In this document: piece after piece, positions 1 to 9,432 of the stretch
How the letters are laid out: each line of letters opens with the position of its first letter
Position numbering within the stretch: the first letter of the stretch is position 1
Assembly (NCBI GenBank): GCA_018267545.1
Contig: JAFDYG010000550.1
Span: 1-55,406, forward strand
Length of the DNA stretch: 55,406 bases
Direction: 5' to 3'
Origin: Bacteroidota bacterium
Lineage (GTDB): Bacteria > Bacteroidota > Bacteroidia > Chitinophagales > Chitinophagaceae
Program-made: the position numbers and the translations under genes
Notes under the pieces: model-generated
What the model saw: the letters and a program-made list of their open reading frames with translations, nothing else
Told to the model about the DNA's origin: nothing
Database searches by the model: none

Positions 1-432
1 GGCTCCTTTGCGCCTCACCGTATCACACCAGAAACACTCGCCGCCCAGCTGGAAGCCGACTGCAACCGCGCTCTCGATCTTGTAAAGAACATCCATGGCT
101 CGCTATCTTTACAATACGAAGTAGCCGACATCCGCACCTGGTCCTGGCTCGGCCTCCACTTCGCCCACCAGCTCCGCGGCGCCGTCGCGTTACAGAAATA
201 CCGCAAACACCACAACTCCGCCGATCAGCAGCAAGCCATCGCCTTCCTCCAACAAGCACTAAGCGACTGGGATAAAGTCATCGCCATCACCCGCCCCCTC
301 TACAACGATATGCCCCTCACCCATCTTAGTGAACAAGGTGGAGTGCGTACAAAAGAAAATGCCAGCCTTCGCTGGCATTGGGAAATGAATCGATCCGCCG
401 TCGCACACGACATCGAAATCGCGAAACAATAA
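1..432 (+). CDS. C-terminal part of an unidentified, possibly carbohydrate-active, protein (5' end outside the window)
   Basis: The frame is open from base 1 to the TAA at 430-432 and gives 143 residues; the start lies upstream. The fragment is predicted mostly helical, with aromatic-rich stretches (RTWSWLGLHFAHQLRGA near residue 47, SLRWHWEMNR near 122). It faintly resembles the helical C-terminal region of large Bacteroidota glycoside hydrolases of the alpha-glucuronidase type, but this is a memory-level resemblance only and I do not assign a function. A perfect 9-bp hairpin (358-379, loop CTTC) lies inside the coding sequence but keeps the frame. The gene converges on the phosphodiesterase gene, with a shared terminator between them. 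Confidence 0.6.
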   Translation, partial: GSFAPHRITPETLAAQLEADCNRALDLVKNIHGSLSLQYEVADIRTWSWLGLHFAHQLRGAVALQKYRKHHNSADQQQAIAFLQQALSDWDKVIAITRPLYNDMPLTHLSEQGGVRTKENASLRWHWEMNRSAVAHDIEIAKQ

Positions 433-436
433 AAAA

Positions 437-484
437 CCCGTTGCACGATATCCAGCCTAACGGGACGGCCAGAACGGCAACGGG
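437..484 (-). terminator. Rho-independent terminator of the phosphodiesterase operon
   Basis: CCCGTTGC (437-444) pairs with GCAACGGG (477-484). Read on the minus strand, the hairpin is followed by a run of six T (positions 436-431). An alternative shorter stem pairs CCCGTT (437-442) with AACGGG (459-464). It lies 8 bases past the stop of the minus-strand gene, between convergent genes. Confidence 0.6.
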
Positions 485-492
485 CAAGAATA

Positions 493-2007
493 TTACTTAC
501 GAACTACTTTCGTAAAATCTACATACTTATGAGAGCCGAGCACAGTCCTCTCTATGCTCAGCGTATACGAACCACCCTCATAACGGGCCGTCGTCGTAAC
601 CGTCTCCTTCTTTATCTCACCCGTCTTTGCTACACCACCTACAAACATCTCGCTCACCACGCGGCCATCCATCGTCTTTGGAACGGCAATATGATGAATA
701 GCCAGGACCGTCGGCGTTATATCCACATTGGAAGTCGGCAGCTCGTCCTCGTACGTCTTCTTAAAGCTTGGTCCGGCAGCCAGCAAAGCGATATGCACCT
801 CATAAGGGCTGGAAGTCCCGTGTCCCGCAACACCCCGGCTATACGTCGTCCCCGCATACCCGGCGGCATTCTTCCGGTCATCCCAGTTATAATCGACCAG
901 GATATCACCCGATCTCGGATGATTCCAGTGGATGACGTCAAAAGAAAGCGTGCCTTCTACGTGCCCCTTCAAATCGCCGGGCCGCGCAGCCTTGGTAAAA
1001 ATAGCTCCTACCCATTCCTGCGGCTGCAGGCGGCTTACTATCTTTTTGATGAGCGCTTCGTTATGGTCTTTTACATAGATGGCGCCTTCGGATACGACCA
1101 CATCCTCGCTCTCCCGGTCCTTCTTCAAACCTTCCTTGATCAGAAAAGACGCCACGTCGTCCTTCCCGACGTGCGTGGCGAAGCCATGGTCGGTAGAGAC
1201 GATGATATTGAAATGATTGGTCAGTCCCTTGCTTTCCAGCGTGGATACGATGCGGCCAAACTGCTCGTCGACCGCTTTGATCGACGCCATCGACGTCTCC
1301 GCGCCAATCCCATCCCGGTGCGCCGTCCCATCGGGGTCCGAAAACCAGATCGCGCTGACCAGCGGACCGTCCAGTCTCAATCCATAACGGATGAGTGCAT
1401 CCGTTACCCATTTGTGACGGGCAGTATTTGGATCACCCGCCGGGGGAATCGGTCCCAGCTCCTTCTCCAGCAAGGGTTTGAGAGAGTCCGGAAGAATCAT
1501 GCTGGTGTTGATGACGGCCCCGCCGCTGACGGTGTGGTTCTGTAAAAGCGCTTGTCCCGAGGAACCCGAGCTGAATACCATCATCTTGGCGCCCGCTTTC
1601 TGCAGGATTTCACCCAGGGAGATCGCCGTCAGCAGCTTTCCATTGGTCGCCGCAGCGATCTTCTGCAGTTCGGCCGCTTCTCCCGTATTCAATCCTCGCT
1701 TCGTATTGACTTCCGGAAAATAAACGGTGTTCCCCAGCAGACCATGCGTAGCCGGGTAGCTGCCCGTCGCATAAGAAGAGCTGTTGACACGGGTTACCGT
1801 CGGAAATACACTATGATGCGCCTTGCCGTAGCAGCCCCGCTTGCTGAACGCATAGAGATTGGGCATCCGATCCGCTGTAATGTAATCCGGCCGCAATCCG
1901 TCGAAAAATACGATCAGCGTCCGGATTCCCGCCGTATCGGAGCCACTCTGGGCATACGCAGCGCCACTCATCGAAAGAAGCAAAAAAGCAATAAGTCGTT
2001 TTTTCAT
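493..2007 (-). CDS. Secreted alkaline-phosphatase-superfamily phosphodiesterase (nucleotide pyrophosphatase/phosphodiesterase type)
   Basis: The protein has 504 residues when started at the ATG at 2007, which gives a clean signal peptide (MKKRLIAFLLLSMSGAAYAQ). An upstream in-frame start at 2034 would extend into the susD stop region and spoil the signal. Metal and catalytic motifs of the family are visible: FFDGLRPD (first metal ligand near residue 36), PTVTRVN with the probable threonine nucleophile near 72, the following ATGSYPATHG block, WFSDPDGTAHRDG, STDHGFATH and the late histidine in AGHGTSSP. The expected reaction is hydrolysis of phosphodiester or pyrophosphate bonds at the periplasm or cell surface. 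It is the last gene of a sigma/FecR/SusC/SusD operon, 11 bases after susD. The real substrate is unknown; a phosphorylated glycan, nucleotide or lipid head group all fit. Confidence 0.85.
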   Translation of the reverse strand: MKKRLIAFLLLSMSGAAYAQSGSDTAGIRTLIVFFDGLRPDYITADRMPNLYAFSKRGCYGKAHHSVFPTVTRVNSSSYATGSYPATHGLLGNTVYFPEVNTKRGLNTGEAAELQKIAAATNGKLLTAISLGEILQKAGAKMMVFSSGSSGQALLQNHTVSGGAVINTSMILPDSLKPLLEKELGPIPPAGDPNTARHKWVTDALIRYGLRLDGPLVSAIWFSDPDGTAHRDGIGAETSMASIKAVDEQFGRIVSTLESKGLTNHFNIIVSTDHGFATHVGKDDVASFLIKEGLKKDRESEDVVVSEGAIYVKDHNEALIKKIVSRLQPQEWVGAIFTKAARPGDLKGHVEGTLSFDVIHWNHPRSGDILVDYNWDDRKNAAGYAGTTYSRGVAGHGTSSPYEVHIALLAAGPSFKKTYEDELPTSNVDITPTVLAIHHIAVPKTMDGRVVSEMFVGGVAKTGEIKKETVTTTARYEGGSYTLSIERTVLGSHKYVDFTKVVRK

Positions 2008-2018
2008 GCAATTTATTT

Positions 2019-3509
2019 TTATTGGTCCCACCATACTTTAACCGAACTGTTGTCTGCCCCGCCGATCCCCTTGACTGCCGCGGCAAGATTGGTCGGATTG
2101 AGCGTCTGTAGATACGTTGGATAAGGAATACGCGAAGGAAAAGGGTTGCTCGCAGGTATGCCCGCCCCCCTGGGCAAGATAGGATAACCCGTCCTTCTTT
2201 TCTCCAGCCAGGACTGATAGTCTACAAAGAAGAGCGCATAGTATTTCTGCAGCATGATCTGCTGCAGCTGCGCGTCTGAGCTTCCCGTTTCATTATAAAG
2301 AACGCCCGGCTGCGTAAGATATCCCGCCGGTAAGGCTACTCCCCATTGAGTCATTGCCGCACCGATGCCGTTTTCGTAGTGAGTCCGCGCCGGCTTACCT
2401 GTGGTAAAACCCTTCAGCTCCAGTTCGGCCTTGATAAACTCCACTTCGGCATAGGTCATCATGATCCCCAGCTGTGGAATGGTCTTGAGACCGTCGCTAT
2501 AGCTGGAATTCGCGTCCACGTCATAAGACTGAGTCGGAACGTAGCCGCTGTTGATACCCTGGTAGACCGCTACCCCTCCGACCTTGACCGTCGTCGCCCA
2601 AACGCCGCGGCGGGGGTCGTTGTACTTGTTCAGAGAATCGATAAGGAACTTGGTATAATAGTCTCCCTGCCGCCAGTCGAGCGTACGCGCATTGTAATAA
2701 GGATTGTAGTAAGGATAGATGCCGGTAAACTTGAAGATGGCGTCGTCCGCGGTGCTGGCAAACACAGGATACTTCGTAGGGTCGGCCAGGATTGCCCGGA
2801 TCTGCGAGGAGATATCCAGCTCCCCGTCCTTCTTTAGCAGCCGCAGCAGCAGCCGGAGACGAAGCGAGTTGCAAAGCTTCTTCCAGTTCTGGATACCGGG
2901 ATTCGTAGACCCCGAGAGCGCATTCGAAGCATACAGCACGTCCCCGCCATAGGTCAGCGCCTTGGTCGCGTCGAACAGATCGTTCGCCGATGAAAGGTCC
3001 TTCAGGATCTGCGTATAGATGTCCTTTTGATTGTCGAATGAAGGGGTGAAATTCTTGTTCGAAGCGTCGATAGCCTTGGAGTAAGGGATATTTCCAAAGA
3101 CATCGGTGAGCATCGAATAAGCCCAGCACTTGTATACCAGGGCAATGGCCTTGTAGTTGGGTTCATTCAGCTTGTCGGAGATATTGTAGATGTCATAGAT
3201 ATCCGTCATATAGCCGTACATGGCGTTCCAGAAGCCGCTCCCGTCGTTTGCGTTGACATAGTAGCGGTGAACGCCGAGACCATCGGCGGAAATACGCGGA
3301 GCGCTGTACTGCATCAGGTCGTGAGTAAAATTTCGGGCTACGCTGATGCTCGAGCTGACCATCCGATATTCGAGCTGCGGTAATATGACACCGGGTGTCA
3401 CCGTCGATGGCCTGCCGGGGTCGGTATTGATGGAAGTAAAATCTTTTTTGCAGGAGAATAGCAGACAGCTCAGGACCGCCAGCATTCCTATATATTTTGT
3501 CCGTCTCAT
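2019..3509 (-). CDS. SusD/RagB-family surface lipoprotein
   Basis: The product has 496 residues and a lipoprotein signal ending in LFSC with the acylated cysteine at residue 20, followed by KK. The sequence is the SusD-like type: helical TPR-like core with an internal block around AYSMLTDVFGNIPYSKA, which is typical of the family, and a C-terminal WLEKRRTGYPILPRG segment. SusD proteins cap the SusC barrel and bind the substrate at the cell surface. The gene starts 3 bases after the susC stop, so translational coupling is likely. The binding target cannot be read from sequence; the downstream phosphodiesterase suggests a phosphate-containing ligand (inference). Confidence 0.92.
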   Translation of the reverse strand: MRRTKYIGMLAVLSCLLFSCKKDFTSINTDPGRPSTVTPGVILPQLEYRMVSSSISVARNFTHDLMQYSAPRISADGLGVHRYYVNANDGSGFWNAMYGYMTDIYDIYNISDKLNEPNYKAIALVYKCWAYSMLTDVFGNIPYSKAIDASNKNFTPSFDNQKDIYTQILKDLSSANDLFDATKALTYGGDVLYASNALSGSTNPGIQNWKKLCNSLRLRLLLRLLKKDGELDISSQIRAILADPTKYPVFASTADDAIFKFTGIYPYYNPYYNARTLDWRQGDYYTKFLIDSLNKYNDPRRGVWATTVKVGGVAVYQGINSGYVPTQSYDVDANSSYSDGLKTIPQLGIMMTYAEVEFIKAELELKGFTTGKPARTHYENGIGAAMTQWGVALPAGYLTQPGVLYNETGSSDAQLQQIMLQKYYALFFVDYQSWLEKRRTGYPILPRGAGIPASNPFPSRIPYPTYLQTLNPTNLAAAVKGIGGADNSSVKVWWDQ

Positions 3510-3512
3510 CGA

Positions 3513-6500
3513 TTAAAATTTAAAGGTTAAGTTGACACCCACGTTACGGGTAGAAGGGAATTGCATAAGCTCTACACCCGGCGTCAGCGTACCGCTGTTG
3601 AGATTGCCGCCTTCGGGGTCGAAGCCCGGGAACGAGGTAATATTCAGCAGGTCCCGGCCATAGATCGCCACACTGGCCTGCCGGATATTGATCTTATTCA
3701 GCAGCCCACGGGGCAGGTTGAATTCCAGACGCATTTCCCGGAGCTTCAGATAGGTCGCGTCGAAGATATTCATCTCCGCATTGCTGTTGCTATACACCAG
3801 CTCATAATAGGCGCTGGCGGCCGCTCTTACCGTATTGGGCACATACTTGCCCGAAGACGCGTCGAGCACTACCCCATCACCCAGCACACCTCCTTCACGG
3901 CCCGGCAGGGTGACCTTCGTCTTACCCAGGGCGTTATTCTTGTAGTTGGTCTGCGAGTACATCTTGCCGCCATGCGAATAGTCCCATAGAATCGAGAGAC
4001 GCACATTCTTGTAGACGAATTCGTTCATCCAGCCGGCCTTCCAGTCCGCAAAGGCGTTTCCCCATTTTTTCGTCGTCGGGTCGACGTCGACGGGTAAGCC
4101 CGCAGGTCCGTAGATCACTTTACCGTCAGGAGAACGCAGAAAACCCTTTCCATACATGTCCCCCATCCTACCGCCTACCCGGGCTTCGATGGTGACGTCG
4201 CTGCCATCCGCATAAACGACCTGGTTCTTCAAACCCGCCGTCAGCTCCCTTACATAACTCCTGTTGAGGTTCCAGTTGATTGTGCTGGTCCACTTGAAGT
4301 TCTTGCTGAGCACCGGCACGACCTTTAGCTGTACTTCCACGCCCTTGCTTTCGATAAGACCTGCATTCACCAGCGCACCGGTATAACCCGAAGTCTGGTC
4401 CAGCGGAATCCCGAGGATCTGGTTGCGGCTCCGGTTCTCGTATACGGCGAGATCGACGTTCAGTCTGTTTTCGAAAGTGCGCAAATCAAGTCCCGCCTCA
4501 TAGCTGGAGATGATTTCCGGCTTCAGGTTGGGATTGAAGAGCGTCGTAGGATTGGTGAAGTTATTCCCGTAGATGCTGTTGTAATACTTGGACGTCTGGT
4601 AAGGACGCGTATCGTTCCCCACCTGCGCCCAGGACAGACGCAGCTTGGCGAAGTTGATAGCCGCGGGCAGCTTGAACAGATCGCTCAGCAAAAAGCTGGT
4701 GCTGACCGAAGGATAGAAGAAGGAACAGTTTGCGTAAGGCAGGGTGCTGCTCCAGTCGTTGCGGCCGGTAACGTCGAGGAAGATTCGTTCCTTATACGAC
4801 CACTGCGTGGAAGCATATAGACTATTGATCGACTTGCGCGTCTTCTGCGGGTCCGATACAGCCTGGTTCAGGCTGTTCGATATCTGGTAGACGCCCGGCT
4901 GCGCCAGCTGGTCGGCATAGAGACCGGTAAAGTCATAGGTCTGGTGCATGGCGTTGCCGCCTGCTGACGCGGAGAAATGAATAGCGTCGCTCACCTGGTC
5001 CTTATAGGAGAGCAGGAAGTCCGCGTTGGTCTCCATATTGAAGATCTGCACTTCACGATACATTCCTTTAGGATACTTTGTAATGCTGTAAGGCCGCTGG
5101 AAGGAATGAAACTCATAAGCCAGATCCACTCCCGTACGTAACAACAGCTCGAGCTTTTTATTAAAGCTATAGGTGGCCGAAGCATTTCCGACAAAGCCAT
5201 TTTTGCTCAGCTTGTTCAGGTCTTCGTACAGATCTATATAGGGATTGTCCGGCCCGGGATTGAAGGGGTTCTTTTGCTGAACACCGACCAGACCCGGCTG
5301 CCAGTAGGGCTTAAACCAGTGATGATCGATGCTGGGCGCTGTACCGATCGCCAGGAAATACATCATGGTTTGGTTATTGTAGCCGGCCGAAGGCAGGTTG
5401 TCGCTGGTTTTCCGGGTATAGGTCGCCTTGCCGGTGATCTTGAGCTTATCGGTCACTTTCTGACTGACGGAAAGCGCAGCGGAAAGCCGCTCGTAGCCAT
5501 TGTTGGGAAGGATCCAGGTATTCTTTAGCTGCGAGACCGAAAGCCTTGCAGACCCATTTTCGTTTCCGCCATCGATGGCGAGGCTGTTCGACGTCGTAAA
5601 GCCCGTCCGGAAGAACCCGGAGATATAATCGTCATAAGCGTGCCAGGGCGTACGAGCCGTGGGTAGATTGTCCTTGGTATTGGGGTCGTATTGAAAATAA
5701 GACTGCCCCATAAACTTCGGTCCCCAGGCGCGGCCTGCTGCTACTGCCGTGCTCGTATTCACTCCGTCGGCGCTGTTGCCATAGGAATAATACGCGCTGG
5801 TACGGCCTTCGCCGTATTCGTACTGATAGTCCGGCCAGCGATTGACCTGGTCGATACTGTTGTTCGTATTGAAGGTGATGCCGAGGCCCTTGTCTTTACG
5901 CGCACCGGACTTGGTCGTAATGATCAGGGCGCCGCCCGCCGCCCGGCTGCCATACAGTGCGGTCGCGCCGGGTCCTTTGAGCACCGTGATGCTCTCGATA
6001 TCGTCCGGGTTGATATCGGTAATATCGTTCCCGAAGTCCACCGATACGTCGGCGGAGAGATTGCCGTTATAACCCGTTCCGGTGATCTTGTTGCTGATGG
6101 GTACCCCATCCATTACGATCAGCGCCTGGTTATTGTCCAGGTTGAGAGAGTTTTCTCCACGAAGCGTAATCCGTGAGGAACCCATCGGTCCCGCTCCGGT
6201 CCCCTGGATGTTGAGACCCGCCACCTTACCCGAAAGAGAATTGACCCAGTTGTTAGTCTTGGCGTCCTTGACGGCCGTTTCGGCCACCGTCTGCGCCGCA
6301 TAGCCCAATGATTTCTCCGCGCGTTTGATCCCGAGGGCGGTAACGACTACCTCGTTCAGCTCGCCCTGATTCTGTTTTAGCTTGATCTGCAAATTTTCCT
6401 GTCCTGCTCTCACACCCTTATAGGTTCCGGGAAAGAAGCCAACCGAAGAAAAGCTAAGGTCGTACTTCCCGCCAGGAAGTTTCTTGAAAAAGAATACGCC

Positions 6501-6689
6501 CTTTTCATCGGAGACGGCAAAAAACCGTTCGTGTGTGATCGTATTGTCCGCCTCTACCGTCACACCCGGTAAAAGTATTCCTTGTTCGGTCTGGACCGTG
6601 CCTTTGAGCTCGGAGGACGTCTGCGCCATCAGACGCCGCCCGCCAAGCAACAGGCAACAACAGATAGTAAATCTTGTCAGGAGTTTCAT
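3513..6689 (-). CDS. SusC/RagA-family TonB-linked outer membrane receptor
   Basis: The product has 1058 residues. I start at the ATG at 6689 because MKLLTRFTICCCLLLGG...MAQ is a signal peptide; the longer frame to 6734 adds an unlikely hydrophilic extension. Domains in order: signal peptide, carboxypeptidase-regulatory-like domain (about residues 25-105), the EVVVTALGIKR junction, plug domain with the SusC signature INPDDIESITVLKGP and GSRAAGGALIITTKSG, then a long beta-barrel ending in VNLTFKF. No STN domain precedes the regulatory-like domain. It is co-transcribed with sigma and fecR upstream and susD downstream. Its role is TonB-driven import of the substrate captured with SusD. Confidence 0.93.
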   Translation of the reverse strand: MKLLTRFTICCCLLLGGRRLMAQTSSELKGTVQTEQGILLPGVTVEADNTITHERFFAVSDEKGVFFFKKLPGGKYDLSFSSVGFFPGTYKGVRAGQENLQIKLKQNQGELNEVVVTALGIKRAEKSLGYAAQTVAETAVKDAKTNNWVNSLSGKVAGLNIQGTGAGPMGSSRITLRGENSLNLDNNQALIVMDGVPISNKITGTGYNGNLSADVSVDFGNDITDINPDDIESITVLKGPGATALYGSRAAGGALIITTKSGARKDKGLGITFNTNNSIDQVNRWPDYQYEYGEGRTSAYYSYGNSADGVNTSTAVAAGRAWGPKFMGQSYFQYDPNTKDNLPTARTPWHAYDDYISGFFRTGFTTSNSLAIDGGNENGSARLSVSQLKNTWILPNNGYERLSAALSVSQKVTDKLKITGKATYTRKTSDNLPSAGYNNQTMMYFLAIGTAPSIDHHWFKPYWQPGLVGVQQKNPFNPGPDNPYIDLYEDLNKLSKNGFVGNASATYSFNKKLELLLRTGVDLAYEFHSFQRPYSITKYPKGMYREVQIFNMETNADFLLSYKDQVSDAIHFSASAGGNAMHQTYDFTGLYADQLAQPGVYQISNSLNQAVSDPQKTRKSINSLYASTQWSYKERIFLDVTGRNDWSSTLPYANCSFFYPSVSTSFLLSDLFKLPAAINFAKLRLSWAQVGNDTRPYQTSKYYNSIYGNNFTNPTTLFNPNLKPEIISSYEAGLDLRTFENRLNVDLAVYENRSRNQILGIPLDQTSGYTGALVNAGLIESKGVEVQLKVVPVLSKNFKWTSTINWNLNRSYVRELTAGLKNQVVYADGSDVTIEARVGGRMGDMYGKGFLRSPDGKVIYGPAGLPVDVDPTTKKWGNAFADWKAGWMNEFVYKNVRLSILWDYSHGGKMYSQTNYKNNALGKTKVTLPGREGGVLGDGVVLDASSGKYVPNTVRAAASAYYELVYSNSNAEMNIFDATYLKLREMRLEFNLPRGLLNKINIRQASVAIYGRDLLNITSFPGFDPEGGNLNSGTLTPGVELMQFPSTRNVGVNLTFKF

Positions 6690-6776
6690 ATTTGCTACTT
6701 TTTGATAGTCATGGGACAAAGAGAGCCCGTTCACCCCTTTTGCAAGGAATGTCGCCTTGATTGTTTTCGATTTTAT

Positions 6777-7829
6777 TTATGGAACTTGTTTCCGGATGGT
6801 ATAGCCTTTTTTACCCGGGACGATGATCAATTCATTCATATTGGCAATCACATGCAGTATGGTCGTTAGTGAATCGGAAGTCAGTACGGTTCCGGTGAAA
6901 TACATGTTCCCGATTTGTTTTTTGTTGTAGGCAATGTTCAGGTGATAACAGCTAGCGAGCTTGTCCATTACCTGCGGGAGCGCCTCGTTGTCGAATACCA
7001 GCTCCTGCTCCACCACCGGTTCGGTTACTTCCGCCGGTTCTTCTTCTTCCTTATCCCAGCGGGAAACGACCGCCAGCGCACCTTTTTCCATATAGTCCAG
7101 CTGTTCGCCCGGTATAAGCACGATATCCTTTTTCCACTTCAGGCCTTTGGCGTGCAGCCTCACTTTCCCATTATAAAGCCGGACCACTACTCCAGCCTGG
7201 TTTGTTACCACGCTGAACTCCGTTCCCAGGACCGTTGTCTCCACGTCACCCGCCGTCACGACAAAGGGACGAGCCTCATCTTTGGCCACGGTAAATAAAG
7301 CCTTCCCTTCCAGCGTCAGCACACGACCATTCGTATCGAAGGACTCCGGATAACGAAGCGTGCTGCCCGCATACAAAACAACGGTCGAACCATCCGGCAG
7401 CAAAATCTTCTCTTCTCCCTTACTGTGAACGACACGCATCGTGCTTGCCGCTATTTTGACCGGTTCCGCATGAACCGGGGTTGCTATCTTCACCACCTCT
7501 GCCTGCCGGGACGGCCACAACAGCCATACCGCCACAGCCAGTAAAAACACGGCCGCCGCCGCACCGATCATTACCCTACGCATTACGGCTACCTTTCCTC
7601 TACGCAGAACACCAGTCTCATCCTGGATCGCCTCGAACATCTCCTTCCTATATCCATCGGGTAACGCACCCCCCGCCTCCGCCTCCTTCCAATCGGGAAG
7701 AATGGATTCCCGCAATGCTTCAGGGTTTTCCTGCAAATACCTGGAAATCGCATCCACCTCCTCCGGCGTACAACGACCTTCAAAAAAACGCGCGATTTGT
7801 TCTGCAGTAATTGGAGTAGGTTTGTTCAT
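6777..7829 (-). CDS. FecR-family anti-sigma factor with DUF4974 C-terminus
   Basis: The protein has 350 residues. The N-terminal cytoplasmic part (about 1-80, starting MNKPTPITAEQIARFFEGRC) should hold the sigma factor. One membrane helix follows (about 86-106, GAAAAVFLLAVAVWLLW). The periplasmic FecR domain spans roughly 120-225 (including LPDGSTVVLYAGSTLRYP and TVLGTEFSV). The C-terminus (about 275-348, FDNEALPQVMDKLASCYHLN) has the STN-like fold called DUF4974. It lies 55 bases after the ECF sigma gene and 87 bases before susC, the usual order of a surface-signalling operon in this phylum. It is expected to release the sigma factor when the receptor is loaded. Confidence 0.92.
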   Translation of the reverse strand: MNKPTPITAEQIARFFEGRCTPEEVDAISRYLQENPEALRESILPDWKEAEAGGALPDGYRKEMFEAIQDETGVLRRGKVAVMRRVMIGAAAAVFLLAVAVWLLWPSRQAEVVKIATPVHAEPVKIAASTMRVVHSKGEEKILLPDGSTVVLYAGSTLRYPESFDTNGRVLTLEGKALFTVAKDEARPFVVTAGDVETTVLGTEFSVVTNQAGVVVRLYNGKVRLHAKGLKWKKDIVLIPGEQLDYMEKGALAVVSRWDKEEEEPAEVTEPVVEQELVFDNEALPQVMDKLASCYHLNIAYNKKQIGNMYFTGTVLTSDSLTTILHVIANMNELIIVPGKKGYTIRKQVP

Positions 7830-7884
7830 GATTCGAAATTAAATACGAATTGCCGGAGAAGATTCCCCTGCTGGTAACATTAAG

Positions 7885-8433
7885 TTAATACAAAAAGAAA
7901 AAAAGAAACAGGGAGGTGACGATCGAACGGACATGGCGCAAGGCCTTGGTAATATGGTCTTCCACCGTCTTGGAGGAGATATCCAGCTGGCTGGCGATTT
8001 CTTTATTGCTCAAGCCATTGATCATACGAAGCCGCATGATCTTCTTACGGACAGGAGGCAGCTGTTCGATGACGGCATTCAGGTAGTCGGAATGTTCGAA
8101 ATCCATGGCGTGAAAGCCTCCGGCAGCCGGCTGCGGGACAGACAGCTTCTCCACCAGGGCGGCCCGTAGCCGGTATTCGCTTACCTGCTTGCGAAGATGG
8201 TCGACCAGGATCGAACCCGAAATTGTCATGAGCTGAGACTCGATAGGATGTATGTCGGAAAGTGTGTGGCGGGATTGCCAAAGCTTGATATAGACTTGCT
8301 GCGTCAGCTCCTTGGCAGCTTCGGGTTCCCTGACCCGGCGAAGAAAAAAACGAAACACCTTGCTATGAAATCGCTGGTAGATGCTTGCAAACACCGATTC
8401 ACTACCTTGTTTTATTGCAATGACCTCGTTCAT
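7885..8433 (-). CDS. ECF-type RNA polymerase sigma factor (FecI-like)
   Basis: The product has 182 residues. Region 2 covers about 12-80 (FASIYQRFHSKVFRFFLRR, then ELTQQVYIKLWQSR and VDHLRKQ). Region 4 covers about 118-168 (IEQLPPVRKKIMRLRMINGLSNKEIASQLD followed by the SSKTVEDHITKALRHVR recognition helix). The C-terminal tail SLFLFFFLY is strongly hydrophobic, which is unusual for a soluble regulator. It opens the operon for FecR, SusC, SusD and the phosphodiesterase and most likely activates that operon. I find no clear TAnnTTTG element in the 111 bases upstream, so the promoter may be of the sigma factor's own type. Confidence 0.92.
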   Translation of the reverse strand: MNEVIAIKQGSESVFASIYQRFHSKVFRFFLRRVREPEAAKELTQQVYIKLWQSRHTLSDIHPIESQLMTISGSILVDHLRKQVSEYRLRAALVEKLSVPQPAAGGFHAMDFEHSDYLNAVIEQLPPVRKKIMRLRMINGLSNKEIASQLDISSKTVEDHITKALRHVRSIVTSLFLFFFLY

Positions 8434-8544
8434 TTCATAAGTTGCTGGGAAGGCTGCAATTTGAACAAAAAAACGGTGTCCGCAACATTAAATCAATGTT
8501 ACCTCACGAGATTCGCGGCCAGCACGGGCTTCGCGACCACATGC

Positions 8545-9354
8545 CTATTTTCCAGCAGGCTTGTAATACGTCAAAGCCTCCGGCATCAGCTCTTGTAATT
8601 TCTTGATGCGGTCTTCATCGGCAGGGTGATCGCTCAATAAAATAGGCGGCTTCTGCCCGCCGAGCGAAGCCATTCTTTGCCAGAAAGGAATGGCCTCATT
8701 CGGATCATATCCGGCCATTGCGGCAAAGATCAACCCATAATGATCGGCCTCGTATTCGTACTTGCGCGCATAAGGCAGCAAGACCCCGACCTGTGTAGCC
8801 GGTGCATATACTTGATTGAAGATACCAACTGTAGTCGGATTACTACCCAGTGCTACGTCTCCTGCGATCTGCACACCCTGCGCCAGCAGCTGGTTGCTCA
8901 TACGTTCGCGGCCATGTCCCGCCACCGCATGCGTGATCTCATGCCCGAGCACGATAGCCAGCGCCGTTTCATTCTTGGTGACCGGCAGCAGCCCCGTATA
9001 TACCACGACTTTTCCACCGGGCATACACCAGGCATTTATTTCCTTGCTCTCTACCAGATTGAACTCCCAGTGATAATCCTTCAATGCATCGGGAGACCCA
9101 TGCTCGGAGTAATATTTACCGATCGCTTCCGCAATCCGGTTCCCTACCCGCTTCACCATCTCGGCGTCCGAGCTGGTAGCAGGAGCCACCTTATTGGTCG
9201 TCAAAAAATTCTTGTATTCGGTAAGGGCCATGGTCTGGACCTGCTTCTCGGAGACCAGGGTCAGCTGGTTCCGGCCCGTGATAGGATTGCGATGACAGGA
9301 AGAGCTTACAAGAAAAGCCGAGCTAAGGGCAAATGCCGCAACTAATTTATTCAC
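8545..9354 (-). CDS. M48-family zinc metalloprotease, lipoprotein
   Basis: The product has 269 residues with a lipoprotein signal whose lipobox cysteine is residue 20 (FLVSSSC). The zinc site is HEITH inside VLGHEITHAVAGHGRERM, and the third ligand is the glutamate in KYEYEADHYGL. Other family features are INAWCMPGGKVVVYTGLL before the zinc site and the LLSDHPADEDRIKKLQ segment near the end. Periplasmic M48 lipoproteins of the LoiP/BepA kind degrade or help fold misassembled outer-membrane proteins. It is divergent from the AraC gene with about 78 bases between the starts. It is separated from the sigma operon by 111 bases, so it probably has its own promoter. Confidence 0.92.
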   Translation of the reverse strand: MNKLVAAFALSSAFLVSSSCHRNPITGRNQLTLVSEKQVQTMALTEYKNFLTTNKVAPATSSDAEMVKRVGNRIAEAIGKYYSEHGSPDALKDYHWEFNLVESKEINAWCMPGGKVVVYTGLLPVTKNETALAIVLGHEITHAVAGHGRERMSNQLLAQGVQIAGDVALGSNPTTVGIFNQVYAPATQVGVLLPYARKYEYEADHYGLIFAAMAGYDPNEAIPFWQRMASLGGQKPPILLSDHPADEDRIKKLQELMPEALTYYKPAGK

Positions 9355-9432
9355 AGTGTCTTACATTTAGGTTTTGCAACAAAATTTAAACTTTTCCCGG
9401 GTCGGATTCGCGTGTACCTTTATAGTGGTACT

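Noticed and set aside
358-379. Perfect 9-bp hairpin, looks like a terminator
   Set aside because: It lies inside an open frame encoding a plausible aromatic-rich segment, and no T run follows on either strand.
529-1545. 338-codon plus-strand frame opposite the phosphodiesterase
   Set aside because: Very arginine- and histidine-rich mirror of a well-supported gene with catalytic motifs on the minus strand.
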